Of a DNA stretch of 64,000 nucleotides, positions 52,877 through 61,527 are shown one piece after another; position 1 is the first letter of the stretch; every line of letters begins with the position of its first letter. The DNA lies in the NCBI GenBank assembly GCA_910577735.1, contig CAJTOO010000009.1, forward strand, positions 98,142 to 162,141. Reading direction: 5' to 3'. Origin of the DNA: an uncultured Lachnospiraceae bacterium. GTDB lineage: Bacteria; Bacillota; Clostridia; Lachnospirales; Lachnospiraceae. The notes under the pieces were generated by a model that had not been told where the DNA came from, made no database searches, and saw nothing but the letters and a program-made list of their open reading frames with translations. The position numbers and the translations under genes were made by a program.

Positions 52877-54856
52877 TTAGTTGTAGGGCGGTCGCCCGAA
52901 AGCGTAAAAGTGGGATTGCCAGTAGCTTGTGTTGATATCCGCATACTGGATGGGGTCGCCGCAATGCAGCATTTTTCCACCGCCCACATAGATACCCACA
53001 TGGGAAACGCCCGGCGTATCGTAAGTGCCGATGAAAAAGATCAAGTCGCCGGGTCTTGCGTTGGCAGAGGATACCGGGGTGGAAATATTGTAGAGCCCCT
53101 GGGCTCCCAGCCTGCCCGTATTGCAGACGCCGCTTTGCGTCAGCGCCCAGGATACGAAGCCGGAGCAATCAAAAGAAGTGTTCGGATTGCTGCCGCCCCA
53201 GACATAAGGATATCCGATGTACTTCTCCGCCTCGGTAATGAGCGCCGCAAAGGTTTTATCTTCCAGTGCGGAAGGCGGGATATCATAGGTGGTGGGCGGT
53301 TTGGTGTACTTGTCTACATAGCCGGAGCCTGGGAACAAATCTTCCCGGTTCCCCAGCGTTGCCATATAGACCGCATACAGGGAAAGCGTTTCTTCGTCCA
53401 TGATGTAGACCGGCACATGGGAAAGGTCGAAGTTTTCCAGCTTCACCTTGCAGATATAGTAGTTGTACGGTACTTCCACGTCATAGTCGTTTCCTTCGCT
53501 GTCTGTCCGTGTCTCCGTCCGATAGCGCACCTCCACTTCCACGGTCTGCGTCAGGATGTACTGCTTTTCAAAGAGCATTTGCAGCTCCGCCTGAACCGCG
53601 TCGATGGTGAACACACCTTCATGGAACGCCGTGAGAATGGAGATCAGCACATAAGGGTCATGTTCGATCTCGTCCAGATCAAAACGGTATTCGTCATATC
53701 CGGGGTGCAGAGCCTCATAGTGGTCCAGCTCATATTGAAGCTCCTGCTCCAATTCGCAATAGGCCGCCTCCGCAGCCAGCATATCCGCATCCTCGGAGAG
53801 ATAAGAAGAAGTAAATACACCGCCCACGCCGGAGCCCGCCATCATGGAACAGGAAGATACCCCGCCAAACAGCAGGGCAACACAGGCGCCAATGCCGATC
53901 ACCAGCAGAACCGCCCGGCTATGGTGTTTGATGTAGAGGAATGTTTCCTTGAAGGCGTCCTTTGCTTTCTGCGCCGCACTTTTCGCCGTAGCTGCGGTGT
54001 TCTTTGCGGTTTTCTCCGCCTGCCGCAGCTCCTTTGCATAGTTCCGCTTGATCCGCTGTTTCTGCAGAAAGCGGGATACCGGGTTAGAAGCTGCCAATGC
54101 AGGATCATCATGCAGTGCCTTTTGGTAAAGGTAGTCGGCGTTTGCCTTAAAAGAAGCCTGCTCTGCCTTCGCCGCGTCACGCCAGGGCTTTGTGCGGTGA
54201 TGGTGGACGGCGGCACGGACTTTGCCCTTTCCATAGGCAAACCCGCGTTCCGTCAACACCTCGCCTTTGTGTCCGGCCTCTACACCCACATTTTCCTGTT
54301 CCGCCTCATGCACCTTCGCGTGGGCAGCGTGGACAATCTCATGGACCGGCCGAGAAAGCGGATTGTGCCGCAGGCGTCCGTTGGGGCGTTTCTCCACTTC
54401 TTCAAAGTGAAGCTGCGTTTTGCCTTTTCCGGCTGTCTCGTCAAAAACACGCTCGGTACGGAGAACTTTCTTTGTGGGGATAGCGGCCGTTGCCGCATCC
54501 AGCCGATCCGCCGCACGGTCGGAACGGTCAATGTATTTCCAAAGTGCGGGATCGACACGTTCTTCCTCGGTGAATTGCAGACGGGAGGACGGGCGCTGCC
54601 TTGCAGCAGAACCATCCCGCACCGCCTGGGTATCAGCCTTTTCCGCCTTTCGTGCGCTTTTCTTCTCATGGTGTTCCGCCGCACGCAGGGCAAGATCAGC
54701 CGCAGCGCCAGCGGATTCTTCCGAAGAAGCGGACAGTTCCGTTTCCGGCTCCCGGCTGCTGATATGTTCCACCTCTCCCGTGGCAAGGTTTTCCGATACC
54801 GCACCGTCACGGGTCATTTTCTGCGTGATCTTATCGGTCGCTTTCAGTTCCCTCAT
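52877..54856 (-). CDS. CD1108-type conjugation protein with NlpC/P60 peptidase domain
   Basis: 659 residues. A long Lys/Glu/Ala-rich cytosolic N-terminus (about 1-320) is followed by one membrane helix (AVLLVIGIGACVALLFGG), an extracytoplasmic region and a C-terminal NlpC/P60 domain. The catalytic Cys lies in SFDCSGFVSWAL and the His in VSHVGIYVGGGKMLHCGDP. This is the VirB1/VirB8-like cell-wall hydrolase of Tn1549/CTn elements, which opens peptidoglycan for the mating channel. It overlaps the methyltransferase by 4 bp. Confidence 0.9.
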   Translation of the reverse strand: MRELKATDKITQKMTRDGAVSENLATGEVEHISSREPETELSASSEESAGAAADLALRAAEHHEKKSARKAEKADTQAVRDGSAARQRPSSRLQFTEEERVDPALWKYIDRSDRAADRLDAATAAIPTKKVLRTERVFDETAGKGKTQLHFEEVEKRPNGRLRHNPLSRPVHEIVHAAHAKVHEAEQENVGVEAGHKGEVLTERGFAYGKGKVRAAVHHHRTKPWRDAAKAEQASFKANADYLYQKALHDDPALAASNPVSRFLQKQRIKRNYAKELRQAEKTAKNTAATAKSAAQKAKDAFKETFLYIKHHSRAVLLVIGIGACVALLFGGVSSCSMMAGSGVGGVFTSSYLSEDADMLAAEAAYCELEQELQYELDHYEALHPGYDEYRFDLDEIEHDPYVLISILTAFHEGVFTIDAVQAELQMLFEKQYILTQTVEVEVRYRTETRTDSEGNDYDVEVPYNYYICKVKLENFDLSHVPVYIMDEETLSLYAVYMATLGNREDLFPGSGYVDKYTKPPTTYDIPPSALEDKTFAALITEAEKYIGYPYVWGGSNPNTSFDCSGFVSWALTQSGVCNTGRLGAQGLYNISTPVSSANARPGDLIFFIGTYDTPGVSHVGIYVGGGKMLHCGDPIQYADINTSYWQSHFYAFGRPPYN

Positions 54857-55875
54857 AGGCAGTCACCTTCCTTTCCATAGGGGCAAAAGTCGCCGCAGGT
54901 GCCATTCTCGATCATGGCGATATAGCGGAAAATGGGATAGGCCTGGGGCGGGCAGACCGCATTTCCCAATGTTTTCAGCCGCAGCGCCCGGTCATGCATG
55001 CGCTCGGTCATGCGGGGGATTCCTTCCGGTTCGGCGGTCCAGAGGATACGTCCGTCCATCCTTTCGGGAAGCCCATGAGCCATTCCACCCAATCCGGATT
55101 CAGCGCTGCCGTTTCGGACACCGGCCTCTCCTGGAAGATGACCTGCGCCGACAGGTTCCCGTCCTTCTTCGCCGGATCGAAGGCTGATGGCTTCAAGGTC
55201 GAACGGAAACCGTCCGACGCCACCGGGGTCAGATAGAATACCGCCGCCGACAGGCTCAGGCTCCAGATCGCCCCGTTTCGGTTCCTCTTGCGGAATATCC
55301 CATTGTCCGACAGGAACACATCCAGGCTTGCCGCGTCCCTGGCGGTGTTGTTGTCGGAGGCAAGGGGTGTGGGAAACATCAGCCGCGACGATAAAAGTTC
55401 GCTGGCGCTCATGCCATGCGCCGACACCGCAAGCCGGAAATACGAATGGGAGAACAGCGTATCCCGCTTTTGCCAGGTCAAAGATCGTTTTGTCGAGCCC
55501 CATATTGATGAAGCCAGCAACATTTTCCCCAAGCACCCAACGGGGCCGCAGCTCGGTAATAACGCGGCACATTTCCGGCCACAGGTAGCGTTCATCCGCA
55601 AAGCCCTTCCGTTTTCCGGCGGTGGAGAAGGGCTGACAGGGAAAGCCGCCTGAGATGACGGTAACTGTTTCAAGTCCTGTTTTTTCAAAAAACGCCTCCT
55701 TCGTAAAAGTAGTAATATCCCGGAACCTGGGAACATCCGGCCATCGTGCGGAGAGGACGGAGTGCGGAAAATCCGCCCACTCACACTGGCAGACGGTTTC
55801 AAACCCGGCAGCCTCCGCCGCCAGGTCCAGACCGCCAATGCCGGAAAACAGGCTCACATGGGTCAGTTTATTCAT
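54853..55875 (-). CDS. DNA (cytosine-5) methyltransferase
   Basis: 340 residues from the ATG at 55875. Motif I is SLFSGIGGLDLAAEAAGF, motif IV is GGFPCQPFSTAGKRKG with catalytic Cys80, motif VI is GENVAGF, motif VIII is HERQRTFIVA, and motif X is LKTLGNAVCPPQAYPI. The target-recognition region lies between about 165 and 290. No restriction enzyme is encoded beside it, so it is an orphan methyltransferase inside the transfer operon. It probably protects element DNA, complementing the ArdA proteins. Confidence 0.93.
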   Translation of the reverse strand: MNKLTHVSLFSGIGGLDLAAEAAGFETVCQCEWADFPHSVLSARWPDVPRFRDITTFTKEAFFEKTGLETVTVISGGFPCQPFSTAGKRKGFADERYLWPEMCRVITELRPRWVLGENVAGFINMGLDKTIFDLAKAGYAVLPFVFPACGVGAWHERQRTFIVAADVSHTPCLRQQHRQGRGKPGCVPVGQWDIPQEEPKRGDLEPEPVGGGILSDPGGVGRFPFDLEAISLRSGEEGREPVGAGHLPGEAGVRNGSAESGLGGMAHGLPERMDGRILWTAEPEGIPRMTERMHDRALRLKTLGNAVCPPQAYPIFRYIAMIENGTCGDFCPYGKEGDCL

Positions 55876-56041
55876 GGTCCTTCGGCGCACGGAACGGTTC
55901 GATCTCACTTTCCAGCTCCGCAAGGACCGCCTCCATATCCGCCGTGACCGCCTTACTTCTGGCAATCAGCCGGTTCATCACATCAAAGAAGGTTTCGCCC
56001 TCCTGTTTTTCTTCCGTATGCAAATAGCGGGGATCATTCAT
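55868..56041 (-). CDS. Small acidic protein of the transfer operon, 57 aa
   Basis: Starts at ATG 56041 (overlapping the VirB4 stop by 8 bp) and ends 8 bp inside the methyltransferase gene, so it is translationally coupled on both sides. The sequence is acidic and helical (FFDVMNRLIARSKAVTADMEAVLAELESEIEPF). I do not recognise a family. The tight overlaps argue it is real. Confidence 0.65.
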   Translation of the reverse strand: MNDPRYLHTEEKQEGETFFDVMNRLIARSKAVTADMEAVLAELESEIEPFRAPKDHE

Positions 56042-58463
56042 GTTCGTTTTCTCCTTTCCCGGTTTCACCAAGTTTTGTTGTCATAATGCTGTAAAGCTCG
56101 TTGTCCTTCGGGAAGTCATCCACAAAAGGCAGGATCACGTTGCCGAAGAAGATCAGCCCCTCGCCGGGGCCTGCGTTGCTGATATGTGCCGCCTGCTGGT
56201 TGGAGATATTCAGACGCTCACAGAGGATTTTTCTGTCTCCGCTGGCCTGGTTCAGAAGGTACACAAAATCGCTGTTTTCAAAAATATTCTCGATCTCCGG
56301 GGAGGAAAGCAGGTCCTTGATGTTCTGCGTGATCCCCGTGGGGATTCCGCCCCATTTGCGAAAGCGTTTCCAAATCTCCACGCTCCAGGCGCCAACCTCA
56401 CCACGCAGCAGAAGGTGGAACTCGTCCACGAAGTACCAGGTGGATTTGCCCTGATCCCGGTTTTGGGAAACACGGTTCCATACCTGATCCTGGATCACCA
56501 GCATACCCAGGCTTTTGAGCTGTTTTCCCAGCTCCTTGATATCGAAGCAGACAATGCGGTTGTTGATATCCACATTGGTACGGTGGTTAAAAACATTCAG
56601 GCTGCCATGCACATACAGTTCCAACGCTGCCGCGATCCGCTGTGCCTCCGGCTCCGGCTGCCGTTTGATCTCGTCATACAAATCTTCCAGCAGCGGCATA
56701 TTCTCCGGGCGAGGGTCTGCGATATAGGGGCGGTACACGATCCGCACGGCACGGTCAATGACTGTTTTTTCCACTGGCTCCAGACCGTTCCGGCCGCCTG
56801 CCGCCAGTTCACAGAACGACAGGATAAAGTCAGATTTCAGCGCCAGCGGGTTATCATCCTCGCTGTAATTGAGGTTGATATCCATAGGGTTCACATACTG
56901 CGTGCTGGTAGGCGAGATTTTGATGACCTGGCCTTCCAGCCGGTTCACCAGCGGAAAATATTCCGCCTCTGGGTCGCAGATCAGGATATCGTCCTTTGTG
57001 TTCAGGAACACACCCACGATGGAACGCTTTGCTGAAAAACTCTTGCCGCTGCCGGGCGTACCTAAGATCATGCCGTTGGGCGTTTTCAGCTTTTTGCGGT
57101 CAGCAAGGATCATGTTGCCGGAAGTGGCATTGAGCCCGTAGTAGAGAGCTTCGCCGCCGTGGAAAATCTCCTGTGTGGTGAAGGGAACGAACACCGCCAC
57201 CGCCGAAGTGGTAAGTCCGCGCTGTATCTTAATGCGGTTGACACCCAGGGGCAGAGCCGACACGAAGCCGTCCTCCTGCTGAAAGTCCAGTCGCACCAGG
57301 GAGCAGGTATATTTCTGCGCCACGCTTGCCGCACGGAGCAGGTCATTCTCCAACTTTTGCTTGCTGTCCGCAAAGTTCACCACCAGGAAGGTCATTAGGA
57401 ACATTCGTTCATTTCTGCTTTGCAGATCACGGAGGATATTCTTTGCCTCGCCTGCGTAGGTGGCAAGGTCAGTGGGGATGATATCCATATCGAAACCTTC
57501 CCGCACCGCCTTTTTCTGCGCGTCGATCTTCATACTGTCAATGTCAGTGATCTTCCGCTTGACCGTTTTGATCGCCTCGTTCTGGTCCATGCTGCGGATA
57601 TGGAGGCTGACAAGCAGCCCGCTGTCCGTATCCAGCAGCTCGGTGAGCATACGGTCATCCATTTCCGGTGCACTGATCTGCAGAAAGGACACGGCACAGA
57701 ATTTATCCGCCATCGTGAACTTCCGTGCTTCACCGAAGCGGAAGGAAGAAGGTGCGATAAAATCCTGGACCGACAGGCCGGAAGGGGCAAGCCAGCTCCA
57801 TTCAAAGGCAAACCGTTCCCCGTCCGGGTGCAGGATGCCGTGGAGCATTTCCAGCCACTCCTTGCCGCCAAGCTCTTTTGCCAGAGCACCCATGACCTTG
57901 AAATGGTTGAGGGCATCCATGACGATTCGGGAAAATCGTGCCCGTGCGGTTTTGCTGTCCCGTGCCTCGATGGTGAGTGTCAGGTACTTTGTTTTGATAA
58001 GGCCGTTGTTGCCCCGTTCAAGCTGCTTGCGGAGCATTTGCGTGTAAAGCTCACGGATATGGTCGAAGTGATCTCCCTGTGCCGCGATCTCTATACGCTT
58101 CACAAAATCCTCCCGGTTCATGCGGCGGCTCACAAGGGAGAGCTGCATCCCGATAGAAGCGTCATGGGCGTTATACATGTCGCAGAGGGCTTCAAAGATC
58201 GCCGTCTGGTCGTCAGGCTTTGCAAGCTGATAATTCACATCCTCGAACTCGATACACTTCGACCAGGTGTGGTCGTCCAGCTTGCACAGGCCGTCCGGGT
58301 ACATCTGGCGGAACGGTAAGGTGTCCTGTGCGGAATGTACCTTGCCGTCGCCTCTGGCAGTTTCCAGAATACGGCTGATCTCACGCTTTTCCGCAGCGGT
58401 TAGCTTTACCGTGAGTTTTGCCGTCTGCCGTGCCTGCGGCTCTGGCTTTTGCTTTCTGAACAA
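56034..58463 (-). CDS. virB4: VirB4-family conjugation ATPase
   Basis: 809 residues. The N-terminal domain (about 60-420) is the VirB4/TrbE part, and the C-terminal ATPase has Walker A ILGTPGSGKSFSAKR (about 466-480) and Walker B TWYFVDEFHLLL. It is the cytoplasmic motor that energises assembly of the type IV secretion channel and substrate transfer. Its start lies 83 bp inside the prgI gene, an unusually long overlap that fits translational coupling. Confidence 0.94.
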   Translation of the reverse strand: MFRKQKPEPQARQTAKLTVKLTAAEKREISRILETARGDGKVHSAQDTLPFRQMYPDGLCKLDDHTWSKCIEFEDVNYQLAKPDDQTAIFEALCDMYNAHDASIGMQLSLVSRRMNREDFVKRIEIAAQGDHFDHIRELYTQMLRKQLERGNNGLIKTKYLTLTIEARDSKTARARFSRIVMDALNHFKVMGALAKELGGKEWLEMLHGILHPDGERFAFEWSWLAPSGLSVQDFIAPSSFRFGEARKFTMADKFCAVSFLQISAPEMDDRMLTELLDTDSGLLVSLHIRSMDQNEAIKTVKRKITDIDSMKIDAQKKAVREGFDMDIIPTDLATYAGEAKNILRDLQSRNERMFLMTFLVVNFADSKQKLENDLLRAASVAQKYTCSLVRLDFQQEDGFVSALPLGVNRIKIQRGLTTSAVAVFVPFTTQEIFHGGEALYYGLNATSGNMILADRKKLKTPNGMILGTPGSGKSFSAKRSIVGVFLNTKDDILICDPEAEYFPLVNRLEGQVIKISPTSTQYVNPMDINLNYSEDDNPLALKSDFILSFCELAAGGRNGLEPVEKTVIDRAVRIVYRPYIADPRPENMPLLEDLYDEIKRQPEPEAQRIAAALELYVHGSLNVFNHRTNVDINNRIVCFDIKELGKQLKSLGMLVIQDQVWNRVSQNRDQGKSTWYFVDEFHLLLRGEVGAWSVEIWKRFRKWGGIPTGITQNIKDLLSSPEIENIFENSDFVYLLNQASGDRKILCERLNISNQQAAHISNAGPGEGLIFFGNVILPFVDDFPKDNELYSIMTTKLGETGKGENEHE

Positions 58464-58815
58464 TGGCTTTCACCTCCTTTTCCGCCTGGGCCTGCCGCTC
58501 CAAGGCTGCGTAGAAATTGTTTGTCTGGTAAGGCCGTTCTTTCGTCCGCAGGAACATACAGCGGATGATCTGTCCGGCTACTACCTCCAGGGGTTGGCCG
58601 TGCCGCTCATACATGGCGAGCAGAAAGAACGGGAGCATGACGATAATCATGCAGAACGCGGCGGCACTGTTGCTGGCCGTGCGTCTGAGCAAAAAGAAAA
58701 GCGGTACTCCGATGAGTGCCGCCGCTCCGAAACATATAAGCTGCCGTTTGGTAAGCCCAAACAGCACTTTGGATTTTACTTTCGTCAAATCCTTTGGAAT
58801 GGTTACATACGCCAA
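58381..58815 (-). CDS. PrgI family (VirB3-like) conjugation membrane protein
   Basis: 144 residues starting AYVTIPKDLTKVKSKVLFGLTKRQL, the PrgI signature, followed by two membrane helices (about 28-43 and 50-67). A basic C-terminal extension (KAIVQKAKARAAG onward) is encoded by the same DNA as the VirB4 N-terminus. PrgI proteins are the Gram-positive VirB3 equivalents that dock VirB4. The start has GGAGG close upstream. Confidence 0.9.
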   Translation of the reverse strand: MAYVTIPKDLTKVKSKVLFGLTKRQLICFGAAALIGVPLFFLLRRTASNSAAAFCMIIVMLPFFLLAMYERHGQPLEVVAGQIIRCMFLRTKERPYQTNNFYAALERQAQAEKEVKAIVQKAKARAAGTADGKTHGKANRCGKA

Positions 58816-58829
58816 TTTATCAAGCCTCC

Positions 58830-59699
58830 TTAATGCGCTCCGAACAGGCTCTTAGAGAGGCTGCCGGTCTTGAACAGGGCGAAGCACAGCAGGACCGTGT
58901 AGCCCATGCAGGCCCATATCGCGCCTGAGATATTTCCGTCCGTGGCGATACTCTGTACCAAAACAGAGTAGATTCCCACACACACCATGATTAGAAATGC
59001 CTGGAACGCCAATGCAAACAGGGATTTCAAGTAGTTCTGTCCTGTATGGCTCCAATCCCGGTTTGTCATAGTGGCAAGCGGAATCGGTCCAACAGAAGTT
59101 GTCAAATACACCTCGATCATGCGGCCGTAGATGACAAGCATGATACAGATGGAAAGGGCGTTCATGGTAAGTCCCACAAAAAGGGACTGGAACCACAGCC
59201 CGAACAGTTCTCCCGTGCCCAGGGCTTCAAGCTGCGCCTCCATATCCGTGATGACGCTGCTGATATCAATGGAGGTATTCCCGATGATGACGCCTGCGCT
59301 GCTGTTCACAACGCTTTGCCCCACATCAAAGATACCCATGACGATATTCCATGTGTTCGTCACAATGAGAACGGCACAGAAGGTCTTGAAAATCCACTTG
59401 AAGAACATCCAGGTATCTACATCGTGCAGATTGTTTTTCTCTGTCACAAGCTGGATCAGCTCATAACACATTACGAATGTCAGGATAACCCCGGCGATTG
59501 GAACGATCACCGTTTCAGAGAGGTTTCGGATCATAGAAAAGACGCCGCTGTTCCATGCCAGCGGCGTCTGTCCCACTTCACCGGCGATCTCGCCTACTTT
59601 GGTATTGACCGTATCGAACATGCCCGACAGGTTTCCCGTAATCCCCTCGATGAGCAGCCCTCGGAGCCATTCATCGAGTTTGTCGAGTATGCCGCCCAT
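58830..59699 (-). CDS. VirB6/TrbL-like conjugation channel protein
   Basis: 289 residues with six hydrophobic segments, starting after about 55 soluble residues. The central loop includes SVGPIPLATMTNRDWSHTGQNYLKSLFALAFQAFLIM, typical of the VirB6-like proteins of Tn1549/CTn elements. It forms the inner-membrane part of the conjugation channel. It lies directly downstream of the truncated maff2 in the transcription direction, and so is probably cut off from its original promoter by the insertion. Confidence 0.9.
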   Translation of the reverse strand: MGGILDKLDEWLRGLLIEGITGNLSGMFDTVNTKVGEIAGEVGQTPLAWNSGVFSMIRNLSETVIVPIAGVILTFVMCYELIQLVTEKNNLHDVDTWMFFKWIFKTFCAVLIVTNTWNIVMGIFDVGQSVVNSSAGVIIGNTSIDISSVITDMEAQLEALGTGELFGLWFQSLFVGLTMNALSICIMLVIYGRMIEVYLTTSVGPIPLATMTNRDWSHTGQNYLKSLFALAFQAFLIMVCVGIYSVLVQSIATDGNISGAIWACMGYTVLLCFALFKTGSLSKSLFGAH

Positions 59700-59719
59700 A
59701 AGCGATCACCGCCGGACGA

Positions 59720-59815
59720 TCAACCGAACAGGCCGGAGAGCAGAGGTACAAGGGTGATGCCGATGAGGGCGACACCGCCGCCGGCCATCAACTGTTTCAT
59801 ACCCTGGCTTTTTGC
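59720..59815 (-). pseudogene. maff2: maff2 remnant: 3' part only
   Basis: Reading the minus strand gives the 31 C-terminal residues of a Maff2-family protein (AKSQGMKQLMAGGG at the start, PLLSGLFG at the end). Upstream of the Ala codon the frame meets TGA and the sequence no longer matches. Intact Maff2 proteins have a preceding membrane segment ending in a PGAKSQG-like stretch, so about half the gene is missing. The break coincides with the end of element A. Confidence 0.82.
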
Positions 59816-59894
59816 TCATGTGAGATAAAGAAGTAAAAGAAGTGTAAAAAATTTTGCCGTTCCCTGTCCGGCTGACTGCCGGACGGGTCGGGCT

Positions 59895-61337
59895 TTAGTC
59901 GGGCAATTCTACTTTGCCGACAAAAGAGTAATAGATTTCGATTTCCTGTCTGCGGAGCTTCCCCCGGCGTTTCCCGTCAAGGGCTTCCGATTCGTGGATT
60001 ACGATTTTCTCCACAAACTCCCGTAACAGGGTAGGGGTGAGTTCCTCAAAGCTGGTGTACTTGCGGACTACTTTCATAAACTTCTCGGCGTTCGCCGTGG
60101 CTTCCAGTGTCCTTGAAAGTTCGCCCTGCAGAACGGTGGCTTTCTCTTTCAGCTCCTTTTGCTCGGCTTCGTAGTCTGCCGAAAGTTCCGTGAAACGCTC
60201 GTCCGATATGCGCCCCGCCACGCTGTCCTCATACAGCCGCTTGAAGATAGCGGAGAGTTCCGCAATCCGTTTTTCTGCCGCTTCCAGTTCTTTCTTTTTG
60301 GCGGCGTTCCGGCGTTTGCTCCCGTCCTCGGTCTGCTCGGTCAACAGCTTCATAAACCGGGCTTCATGCTTGGCGGCGTAGCTGGTGACTTTCCGTAGGT
60401 TCTCGGTCACTCCCTCGGTCAAAAGGTCGGTGCGGATAAAGTGTGCCGTACAGTCTGCCGTGCGCTTCTTGTAGCTGCCGCATATGTAACAGTCCTGTTT
60501 CCGCTTGTCCGTCTGATACCTCTGCTGGTACATGACGCTTCCGCAATCCGCACAAAACAGTATGCCGGAGAACAAGCCCACTTCATCATAGCGGTTGGGG
60601 CGTTTGCGCTGCTTGCGTAGCTCCTGCACACGCTCCCATGTGTCACGGTCTATGATTGGCTCGTGGTGGTTCTCAAAGACTGCCTGTTTTTCTTTGGGGT
60701 TCTCCTTGCTCTGCTTTACCTTGTAGGACACTTTCTCGGTCTTGAAGTTCACAAGGCAGCCCGTGTACTCCCGGTTTTCAAGGATATGCGCCACGGTGTT
60801 TGTCGCCCATTTGCACTCATAGCCGGGGTGGTAGCGGCGTGTACTTCCCGTCCGGCGGTATTCCAGCGTTCCCGGCGTGGGGATTTCCTGCTCCGTGAGC
60901 ATACGGGCTATCTTGGTCGGACCGTTCCCGGCAAGGCAAAGGCTGTAAATCTGCTTCACCACGGGGGCGGCTTCCTCGTCAATGATGAAATTTTCGTCCT
61001 CGTCCATGAGGTAGCCATACACGGGCTTGCTTGTGACAGGCTTCCCACTCATGCCTTTTGAGCGTTTTACCGCCCGGATTTTCTTGCTCGTATCCCTCAC
61101 CAGCCATTCGTTAAAAATGTTACGCAAGAGGGCAAAATCGTTGTCGCCCTGTGCGCTGTCAACGCCGTCATTGATAGCAATGAAACGGACGTTTTTCTGT
61201 GGGAAAATCATTTCCGTGTACATTCCCACTTGTAGATAGTTTCGCCCTAACCGTGACATATCCTTTACGATAACCGTTCCCACAAGCCCCGCTTCAATGT
61301 CGGCAAGCATGGACTGGAAGCCGGGTCTTTGGAATGT
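59895..61337 (-). pseudogene. Large serine recombinase, N-terminal catalytic part missing
   Basis: Coding sequence runs from the ACA codon at 61337 (TFQRPGFQSMLADIEAGL) to the stop at 59895, 480 codons. Present are the end of the resolvase domain (KDMSRLGRNYLQVGMYTE), the recombinase domain, a zinc ribbon (CADCG, CYICG), a coiled coil and the DUF4368-like C-terminus. Missing are the first 60-80 residues with the catalytic Ser and Arg, which would precede TFQRPGF. The frame is cut by TGA where element B starts, so the product is inactive. A downstream ATG (61310) could still start a truncated protein. Confidence 0.9.
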
Positions 61338-61449
61338 TCATGTACGTTAAAGAAGCAAAAATTATAAATAGAAGATAGACAGCCACCATTATTCCGAACT
61401 ATAAAAACAGAACTTATGTTTGATAACAATTGCGTATAGTTTACGTCTA

Positions 61450-61508
61450 TTGACTTCCTTAAATCCGTTCAGTATGATATTGTTTGAATTTATCTCTTTG
61501 AACGGATT
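61450..61508 (+). promoter_or_regulatory. Promoter and inverted-repeat operator of the AraC gene
   Basis: TTGACT (61450-61455) and TATGAT (61473-61478) with 17-bp spacing form a good promoter. A perfect 10-bp inverted repeat overlaps it: AATCCGTTCA (61462-61471), inside the spacer, and TGAACGGATT (61499-61508), downstream of the predicted start site. Placement in and around the promoter suggests a binding site for a regulator, possibly the AraC protein itself. Confidence 0.6.
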
Positions 61509-61527
61509 GACAAGGAGGTGTGAATAC

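Noticed and set aside
52808..54880. Long plus-strand open frame (690 codons) opposite the NlpC/P60 gene
   Set aside because: Antisense shadow of a protein with clear catalytic motifs; the composition is implausible for a real protein.
56040..57035. Plus-strand frames opposite virB4
   Set aside because: Shadows of the VirB4 ATPase, whose Walker motifs fix the real strand.
61420..61527. Longer AraC start at 61420
   Set aside because: It would extend through the promoter and inverted repeat; the ATG at 61528 has a consensus AAGGAGGTG site.
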